Positions 24,001 through 34,100 of a stretch of 64,000 nucleotides of DNA are shown here, piece after piece (position 1 is the first letter of the stretch; every line of letters starts with the position of its first letter). The stretch is from positions 35,827,366 through 35,891,365 of the forward strand of contig ML682005.1 of assembly GCA_007922195.1 (NCBI GenBank). Direction: 5' to 3'. The translations under genes and the position numbers were made by a program. The stretch is from Podocnemis expansa (taxonomy: Eukaryota; Chordata; Testudines; Podocnemididae). The notes beneath the pieces were generated by a model that ran no database searches, had not been told where the DNA came from, and saw only the letters and a program-made list of their open reading frames with translations.

Positions 24001-27000
24001 AAATACTTAAGCACCTTCTTGAATCAGGGTCTATATTGCAATGTAAGTAGCAGCTGGAAGATACTTTCTTGCTTTTCTGTTCACTGTGATGCTACATCAG
24101 GATTGTTTCAAAAAGCTAGTACAGTTTTCTATGATGTGTTGTAATAGTATTATTACATCAGCTGGCAACACAGTTTCCTCCCCAAAAAAATGATGTTCAA
24201 GCGGGGCAGAATGTCAAAAATCACTAGTCCCAGGGAAGATACTAGCACAGTGGTTTCCTACCTGTGGCCCAGAAGCCAAAAGTGGCCTTTGGGTTATCTC
24301 AAAGTGGCCCATCACTCCCCTCCTGCTGTTGCAGTAACTACTTGAGGACCCAGGTGGAGTGTGTTGCTGTTGGGCAGTCTGGCCAGTGCAGGTTGCTTTA
24401 CTGCGATCAAGGGGATGGGAAATCAGTATTGCCCTCCCCTTAGCTATAGCAGGAAGCATGGCAAAATGCTCCTGATAAGTGCTGGGATCCCTTCTGAAGC
24501 CAGGGGGACAGGAGATCAGCAAAGATGCAGCCTCCTCACTAAGCTCCTTCTCTCTGTCTATAGTAGATGAGGGAGGAGTGGGGCTGCTGGCAGAGCAGCC
24601 AGGACCCACCGTGCCTAAGGAGGGGCAAGACTCAATCAGCACCTTCCGGTTTGTCACTCATCATGGCTTAACTGCAGGCCATGTGCTTCAGTGTGTAGTG
24701 ACAGACACTTCTACACTAGTGCTTTGTCTGTGAATGTGTGACATACTGGCTATGTCTACACTGCAAAAGCTAAGTCAACTTTGTTGACTTAAGAAAGTCT
24801 ACTTAAAGTTAACTTTATTAAGTCAACTTAGTGAGTCCACCCTTCTCTTAAGTCGACTTAACAAAGTTGGTTAAGTCAACATAAAAAAGTGTCCTAAAAA
24901 TGTGTTTGCTTAAGTTGACTTTACTAAGTTGACTTAAGCAGGCACATATTATTACATAGGGCTTAAGTTAACTTAGATGGCCACATTGCATTAAGTCAAC
25001 TTAGTAAAGTCAACTTAATAGCTATGTCGACTTAAAGAGTGAGAGTTATTAAGTCAACATAAAGAAGCCCTTAAATCAACTTAATGAACTCCAGATGTGG
25101 TCAGGGCTTTGCTTATGTACACTTAACCCTCCTTAAATCAACTTATGCCCATAGTGTAGACATACCCACTGTGAGCAATTTGTAGGTGTAAAATAGCAAA
25201 TGTAAAACTGAGCACAGTTGCATCATACTGTTCATTTTAAATATGTAGTGATTTATAGTCCTTAATGATATATGTTGATACCTTTTTATGAGTTGATAGA
25301 CTGTAAAAATTGTATTTGTGGCCATCAAGCAGAAAAGGTTGGGAACTGCATTTTGAAGAATTTCATTTTTTTCCATGTATTTCAGTTTTCAGAGAGGATC
25401 CAGATATGATCAGGGATGGCTCAACAATTCCTATCGCCAGCACATTCCAGAATATAACAAGGAAGAGTGTGATGATGTTTCCAATTGGAGCAGCTGATGA
25501 CGGGGAGCATTCCCAAAATGAGAAAATAAGCAGGTTAAAAAAAAAAAAGAAAAGACAACATCAGAGACAAGAGGAGGGACTGATGTATTAGTACTCAACC
25601 ACAGGAATCCCAACACACTAGGCTGTGCCCACCTGATTCTAATTAAGAGTCCTAGCTCTATGCATCTTACCCAATAGAATCTATTTTTGGGTATTTAGCC
25701 TGGGCTGGATTAGGGGGCCCTGGGCTGCCCACTACCTTGGGAACCCCCAAGCCTGGGGCCCCAGCCCCCTACCACTATGCTGTCCCCCTCCTGGGGCCCT
25801 GGTCCCCTACCATGGTGGCCTGGGGGAAGGTTGATGTGACCTGGGCCTCCTGGGATAACCTTCTGAATGTGCCAAAATCAGGGCAAGCTGCAAAACCAGG
25901 AGACAAACCACTGACAGGTGGTACTTAAACCAGTCCCTCAGTCAGTAACAAAACATGCTTCTGATTCCCCACTCTGGTCATCACCATGCATAACAAAACA
26001 GAAACAGCCCATTTATTGCACATCATTTCCTATGGTCCCCGCTTAGCCAATGGGTCTCTTAAAGAAATAGGTTCTCCTGACCCCAAAGGGCTAGCCACAT
26101 CACTCAGAACAATATAGGCTTGGATCTTACACAAAATACCACACTGCCAGACAATCCTTGAGTAGCTACAACTAAAGGTTTTATATAAAAGGGAAACAAA
26201 CAAAATAGAAGACATGTTAAAGGGTCAAATGAATCACATACATACAAATGATTTAGACTCCATAGAAAGCAAATCCTTGAGGATCCTGGAGTTTGCAGGT
26301 TAGTCCCACTCCTCTGGTGTGCACCCAGCAGCAGCAGCAACTGGGTGGGTCTCAGTCCTTTGTTCAGTCCAAGGAGAATAGTGTTGGTTGCAGACAGACT
26401 GAAGACTAAAGACAAAATGCAGATGGGTCCCCTGCCTTTTATCTCAGAGTCCTTGCCAGATCAAAATAGAGTTGGACCATATGGTCAGTCTGGCTAACTG
26501 GTCAAACAGGTTTCTCCTTGGGCCCACTGCAGCTGGGAGTTGCCTTAATGGGCCATCAGGAAGATAAATGTTTTTGCAGACAGCCAATCTGTGAATGCCT
26601 TAAAATCAAATCACTTGGAACACACACAAAAAAATAGATTTCTAATTTCTAATGCAGGCATGATACCTACATACAAACCAGATAATCATTCTTAGCAGAT
26701 TACAGCTTTTCTATTGACACCAAACATGGTATATCACATATAGATTATTGCCAATATGAAATTTAATATGAAAAATAATCATAAGCAGTCCCCAAAGCCC
26801 AGACAGCATCACAGTTGGTTCTGGGGGGGTGGGGCCTGGGGCCAGAGGCCATTCTTTGTAGTGGTGCCATCCTGGCCCTGGTTTGGCTGGTCTGCCACTG
26901 AGGGTGGAGCTGGCTGGTGCACAGTGCAGCCCTCCAGGGCCCTGGGCTCCAGGGACAGACCAGCCTGTCCAGGAGTGGGGGTGGAAGCATTGCAGAGCTG

Positions 27001-28093
27001 GGCCTCTGGCCCTTTGGCTCTGCCCCCATCAGTGCTGGCAGCGGCCCTCCCAGTGTCACCCCCCAGGTCCTGCTGGCGCAGGGTTGGCCTGGGTCTAGTG
27101 AGGTGGCAGGGGCTGGATCACACAAAGGCCTTAGGGGCTGTAGCCTGGGGCCTCCATTTAGACTGGGGAACTGGGCTTTAGCCCTTAAAGCCCATGCACC
27201 AATCTGGTCCTGGTATTTGGACCTGTATGCGTACCTTAGTTAAAAAACATTAGGTTTTGCTTCTTTTTATTCGTGTTGGCCCTGCAGAGCCAAATATAGC
27301 TAAAAGGAAATAGGATGGATTTTATACCTATTGACATTGTTGCCAACTTGTGTAATTTTTTTTTTTTATTGCAAGTCTCATAATAATTGGTGGCTTTTCT
27401 TAAAGTGCCAGCAAAATGCTGAAATCATGGGATGGAATGAAGATCTTAGCTGGCATTTAAAAAAGAAATCAAAGTTCTGGCCCTCGTGATTGTGAAAAAA
27501 AGTTTGAATAGTGAATGAAATGTTCCTAGATTCTAAGACACCTAAAGGCAAATAAACAGAACTCAAGATTTTTTTTTTAAATGACATTAATTTTGAGCTT
27601 ATTTTATGTGATTGGGATTTTTTTTGGAAGCCTGATGCATGACTTTGGAATGCCTGGTGTGGGCAATTCTGGAACGGTCTACTGAGTTCCGAGTTCCACT
27701 TGGAGACAGCGAGATTTCACTGAGGGCATAATATGAAGCAAATGGGATTAGATAGAGGTGTCACTGATAGCCTGTTAAGCCTGAAGAACCTTTCTTTATG
27801 AGAGGTGCTGATGCATGAAATGGAAGAACTCAGCTTGACTCTTTAAATGCAGATCTGCATTTGCAAGTTTGGCTTTTAGAAGAAAGAATCTTTGTGTTGT
27901 AAATTTTCCATATGTAACCTTGAGGTGGGCTAGAGTTTACCTCTAGTGCCTTTCTCCAGTGCCCATGTTATACCAAAAAGGGCACTCAGGAGAGCACCCC
28001 CTAGTAAAAAGAAAAGACTAGCAGGATCTTATTCAGGAGGACAAGGCAATATGCCACATTTATTGTAAATAAGTAAGAATAGCAAAAAGCGCG

Positions 28094-28124
<31 letters not shown>

Positions 28125-31100
28125 AGTTCTGCAAGCTGGTGTGATGTAATTACCAGTCCTTTCATGTGTTGCTTGAGCCAGCCTAGTGGCCAGCTAGGCT
28201 GGGCACAAGGAGGGAGCCAGGCCTCTGTTGGTCATGATCCGATGCTCCAAGATGTCAGTTGCAGAATGAGACCCCAAAGTTTTCATGCTCTCACCCATCT
28301 TTTATACTTGCAGGCCTTCATGTAAGTCTATGGGATTTGCTGTGTCATGTAGCCTCAGGGTTCCTGGGAGATCATTGGTCACCAGTCACTTGCAGACTTG
28401 ATTGTATTTTGTTCTTTTCTTTCTGGAGTGGCTCCTTCTGTTTGCTTTAATGAGATGTCTGCATTGTTCAACCAGTTAGATGGTACTTGTGCTTCATCAG
28501 GACAGCTGGCAGTTGAGACTGGCCTTTTCACACACACGCCCATCATTCACACACCTTGTTCACACATTTAAAAGAACATATACAGCATATGCCTAAACCA
28601 GATTTCATCAAGTATCCAAAATGAAGTGTTTAAGCAGAAAGTCCAAACTGACAATATGGAGTCTTGCTGGACATTGGTCACAATGTCCATTACACAGGGT
28701 TACAGTTATCTGTCTGTGCTCCACACCCAGCAGGAATAAACCCAAACTCCTACAGTGAAGCACCTGGAGACCAAGGTTCAGCCCTAAAGGGACTCACAGC
28801 AAAGACTGTTCAGAATTAATCAAACAAAAGCAATGAACTATATTAAACATTAACTTTGTAACCTTATGATGAAAGAAAACAAAATAATTAATACACAGAT
28901 CTATAATACGCAGTGACTATTAAGCAATATCCACATGCGTCTATTGTGGTCTCAAACCACCAAGTCCAAAGGCTTGCGTTAGAAGCAGCAACTCCCTCCT
29001 CTTTGGCAGCAGAAATCCTCGGTATGAGTCCTTGAAGACTTTCCTTTCTCTGCTGGGAGCACTGCTGTCCTCTCAGCTTACTCAGTAAACACAAACACAT
29101 ATATAAAAACCCTGTTACAAAACAAAAAATACATCTGTGACAATAACAAAATATAATTGCCTCTTTCCCCTTATTACATTCAAGAACTGTTGTTCTCCTT
29201 CGAGTGCTGCTCACTTCATTCAGTTACAGGTGTGTCTATGTGCCGCAGTGCACGGTAGCTCAGAAAGTCTTTAGCATTAGCCTGTCAGCTCAGGGCGCAC
29301 GGCCATCGCCCCCTCCACGACACGGCCATTGTTATATAGGCGACTGTGACCCTGACTCTCCCTGTTCCTTTTCCCGCCATCAGCATCAGTTTGGATCAGT
29401 GTTATCTTGGGAAATGCAAGGGCCTGTCTTTTCATGCGAAACTTGAAATGCCAAGTTTCAAGCCGTGCTTAGGATGCTGCAAGGCTTTCCCGATGGATGA
29501 TTCGCACGAGAAATGCCTCGCTTGTTTCGGTGAGTCCCACCTCACAGCGGACTGCCCTATTTGCCGCTCCTTCAAGTGGAAGACTCAGCTGGAAAGGGAG
29601 CGTCGCCTCCGCCTAATTTCGGGGACCGGAGCTGCTCCGCTTGAAAGTGGCCGAGCCACCAGCACTCCACTGGATCCTTGATCGGCCCAGGCTCAAGATC
29701 CACGCCGATCTCTGGTACCAGGCCCAAAATCTCGGCCCTGCATGGTACCTCCTAGGCACCGACCTTACTAGTCTTCTGGTAGCCTTCCAACCGCCCCAGG
29801 TAGGGATCTGGCTCAGGCACTGGCCCGCCAAGGGCATTTAAATCCAGCTTCGGTGCAGAACAAGAGGCACTGCCTCCCTCAGCACTGCTGGACACAGCAC
29901 CGCCGGATACAGCACCACCCACAAATCTAGCACTGCCATGAAGCCTGGCACCGCCGTGAAGCCCGGTACCGCTGGATCCGGCACGATTGCCAATAATGCC
30001 GTTTCCAGTGCCATCACTTCTGGTACCGTCGGATTTGGCACCAGCAACACCTGCACCAATGCCAGTACTGTCCCGGGCCTCTTCACCCCTCTCTGACCTG
30101 GCACTGTCAAACCCGGTACCGGGCCCAAGTCCTACGGCTCTGCCTCATCGCTCTGCCGAGGAACTCTTGGTACCGGACTGCTGACTGTCGGGGGGGAGGT
30201 CATCCAGGTCATCCTTGGAAGATCCTTTTCTTCCCCCCCCCCCCCCCCCCGGAGGAGCGCTTGAGAAAGCGAGCCCGGAAAAGCTCCGTGTTGCCAGGCT
30301 GAATGGGAAGGCACCCATCAGGGGAGGCACCTGCTTCCCTCATTATGCCTATGCCACTGTTGAGGTCCCCGCACAATGAACGGACTCTTGACTGGCTGAA
30401 CGCTACAGCAGATGTTACCTCATCCCACTACACCAGCTCACCAGCACCGGATTCTTCAGATTTCTCCGACGACGAGCCAGACCCGATTCTGCCCAATGAA
30501 GCAGATCAAGGGCCCCATCATCCTCGTCACCCGACGAGCGCTTAATTGATATGGCTGCCGACCATGAAGGGGATCCTTGCATCGAGCGGGACCTTCTCCG
30601 CCACATGGCAGTTGACCTGAAGCTCAAGCTAGGGATGATCCAGGTGGAGGATGATTCTCTGTTCGATGTATGCCGTAGAACCCCACCGGCTAAGGTTGGA
30701 ATGCCCTTGCACGCTGGGGTGTTCCGCATCATCAAGGAACACTGGCAAACGCCTTCCTCAATCCTGCCAGTGTCCAAAGTAGTGGACAAGAAATATTCCA
30801 TCTCCCCGGAAGGATTTCCCTTCCTGTTTCATCACCCGGCCCCAGGATCCCTGGTGGTCGACGCAGTCAACCAAAGGGAGAGACAAGGTTAACCTAGCAC
30901 CACACCCAAGAACAGAGAGGCAAGAAGGCTTGACCTGTTGGGCAGGAAAGTTTACTTCTCTGCCGCCCTCCAGCTGTGCATCTCAAATCATTCAGCCTTG
31001 ATGATGCGCTACACTTCAACCTGTGGGAAGCTCTATGAAATCTCTGGTCGGCTATCTCCGAGGATTGCCTGAGAGACTTCGAGGCAATGCTGGACGAAGG

Positions 31101-34100
31101 AGAGAGAGCGTTCAGAGATGCGCTCACGGCAACTTGGGTTGCAGTGGACACAGCAGCTGATATAATGGCATCGGCAGTGGTGATGTGCTGGTTGGCCTGG
31201 CTCCAGAATTCCGGTCTCTCCATGCAGATGCAGCAGATTATCCAGGACTTTCCCTTGGAAGGTCCTGATCTCTTTGCACCTTCCACAGATGTGAAGCTGC
31301 GTGGTATGAAGGACTTGAGGGCTACTTTGAGGTCCCTCGGGATCTATACCCCTCAACCTGTTAGGCATTCCTTGAGGTCACACCAGCTACAACAGCAGTT
31401 ACAGCAACTGAAACAACAGCTGCAACTGCAGACCCACTTCCCGACATTTCTCCAGTTTCCCCAGCATCACCTTGGGGACCTGGACAAGGATAAAGGCCAA
31501 TCAGGTAAACGGGTTAAGGACAGGGGTCGGACCGTTCATCGAGCCGCAAACAGCGTTTTTGATGGTCCACAACCCCTGTTCTCCCCCCACCGCCTCTGCC
31601 ACTTCACCCCATGATAGACCCGGGCCACATCGGACCAGTGAGTCCTCGACACAGTGGCCAGAGGATACCGCATTCAGTTCCTCTCAACCCCCCGGGACAG
31701 AAAACTGTCCCTTCCCATAATGCCAGAGAACCCTGATCTGCCAGGCAAGCTCGAGGCCAAATGCCAGAAGTTACTCTCCCTCGGAGCCATCGAAAGGGTT
31801 CCCAAGGGGAAACACAGCAAAGGGTTCTATTCCCGCTACTTCCTGGTCCCCAAACCCCACGGGGACCTACAGCCCATTCTAGATCTCAGAGCTCTCAACA
31901 AAAACATAAAGAAAATAAAATTCCACATGATCTCCCTACCGCAGATCATCCCCTCCCTGTCACCAGGTTCATGGCCCTCGACCTAAAGGACGCTTACTTC
32001 CACATAGCCATTCGGCCCCACTACAGGCAGTTCCTCAGGTTTGTAATGGCACGACGCCATTACCAGTTTACTGCCCTCCCCCTTTGGGTTATTGCTAGCC
32101 CCCAGGGTGTTCACAAAGTGTCTTGCACCAGTTGCAGCGTTCCTACTCAGGAGAGGTGTAAGAATCTACCCCTACTTAGACGACTGGCTCATAGTGGGCA
32201 AGACCATGTCGACGTGGTAATGAACCTGTGCGAGTTCCTGGGCTTCCACATAAACTTGGAAAAGTCCGAGCTTTGCCCCACTCAGGACATAGAGTTAATT
32301 GGGGCACGCTTAAATGCCTGGCAAATCCTCTCAAACAACACAACAGCCATGTTCCTCACGAACCATCAGGAGGGGAGTCCGCTCCTGATGGGCTCCTCGG
32401 CACTATGTGTGGAAGCGACCAAGCTTTGACAACTAGCGATAGACCATCACTTCATGCCAACTGCCGCCCACCTTCCCGGGGCAGACAATGGCATAGCAGA
32501 TTCATTCAGCAGAAAGCCACTGGTGAATCATGAGTGGTCCCTCCACAACGAGGTCTTCTCCTTGTTGATAACCAGATGGGGAACCCCTCAGATTGACCTC
32601 TTTGCCACAGCGGAGAACCACAAATGCCCTCGGTTCTGCTCCCTCCGAAGTTGGGAGAAAGAGTCTCCCAGCAATGCCTTCCCCCTCAACTAGTTGGGAC
32701 CCCTAATGTATGCCTTCCCGCCAATTCCCCTGATTCACAGCGTGCTTCTGAAGGCCCTTGCAGACGAGGCGCTCATCATCCTGGTAGCCCCGGACTGGCC
32801 CAGGCAACACTGGTTCCCTCTCCTTCAAGACATGTCCGTGAGGACCCCACTCCGCCTCCCACGGTGCGCGGACCTTCTGACACAGGACTCGGGACGCCTT
32901 CAGCACCCCATCCTGGGCCTCCTGCACCTGACAGCCTGGATGGTCTCTGGCTCAGCAAGCAAGAGAGGCACTGCTTGGATAGGGTTAAAAAGGTCCTGGT
33001 TGGTAGCAGAAAACCCTCCACCAGGTCCACCTACATGGCAAAATGGAATCACTTCTCCACTTGGTGCCATGATAAAAACATAGACCCTACCCCTGCACCA
33101 ATTCAGGCAACTTTAGATTACCTTCTTGACCAAAGAGAGAAAGGCTTATCCCTGTCCTCATTGAAAGTTTATTTGGCAGCAATCTTGGCCTTTCACCAAA
33201 CAATAGATGGAGTCCCACTCTTTTCACACCCCATCTGCCATAGATTCCTGAAAGGAGTGGAAAAACTTTCCCACCCCCCCATCCATAACCCCACCCCACA
33301 GTGGGACTTGAACATGATGCTACAGGCTCTGACAGAGCTGCTGTATGAGCCCTTAAACTCAGCCACCTTGCTTGTTCTGTCCTGGAAGGTGGCTTTCCTG
33401 GTAGCCATCACCTCAGCCAGAAGGGTCTCAGAGCTACGAGCCCTATCCTCTGAACCCCCATATATGGTTTTCTTCCCAGACAAGGTGGTCCTGCGTCACC
33501 ACCCTTTGTCCTGCCCAAGGTTGCCACCTCCTTCCACATGAATCAAGAGATCTGCCTGCCGGTCTTCTATCCAGACCCTCAGGTGACAGAAAACCAGAGA
33601 CGGTGGCACACGCTAGATGTGAGGAGAGCACTCCTAATCTACATTTAAGTGCACATGATCCTTCCGCACGACCTCCCAACTGTTTGTGGCGGTCGCGGAA
33701 CACATGAGAGGTTCTCCGGTATCCTCCCAATGCATCTCCAAATGGATTGTGAACTGCATTAAAGACTGCTACGGAAGGTCAAACATGCCTCTCCCAGAGA
33801 CTGTGAGAGCCCACTCTACCAGAGCTCAGGTGTCTTCCATGGCTTTCCTTGCGAAGGTCCTGATCCAAGAGATCTGCAGGGCCGCTATGTGATTGTCGAT
33901 GCATACTTTCGTGATGCACTATGCCATTGCCCAACAGGTGAGTGACGATGCCACTGTGGGCAGAGCTGTACTCAGTGTGGGTAGACTGTAACTCCTCCCA
34001 CCATCCTTGGGTATGGCTAGCAGTCACCTGTAACTGAATGATGTGAGCAGCGCTCGAAGGAGGATGGTTGGTTACTCACCGTAACTGTCCTTCAAGATGG

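Noticed and set aside
24748..25167. Dense TTAAGTCGACTTAA palindromes as a regulatory array or CRISPR-like repeat
   Set aside because: They have 3-bp duplications and Harbinger termini, irregular spacing, and the same layout at 48171-48521.
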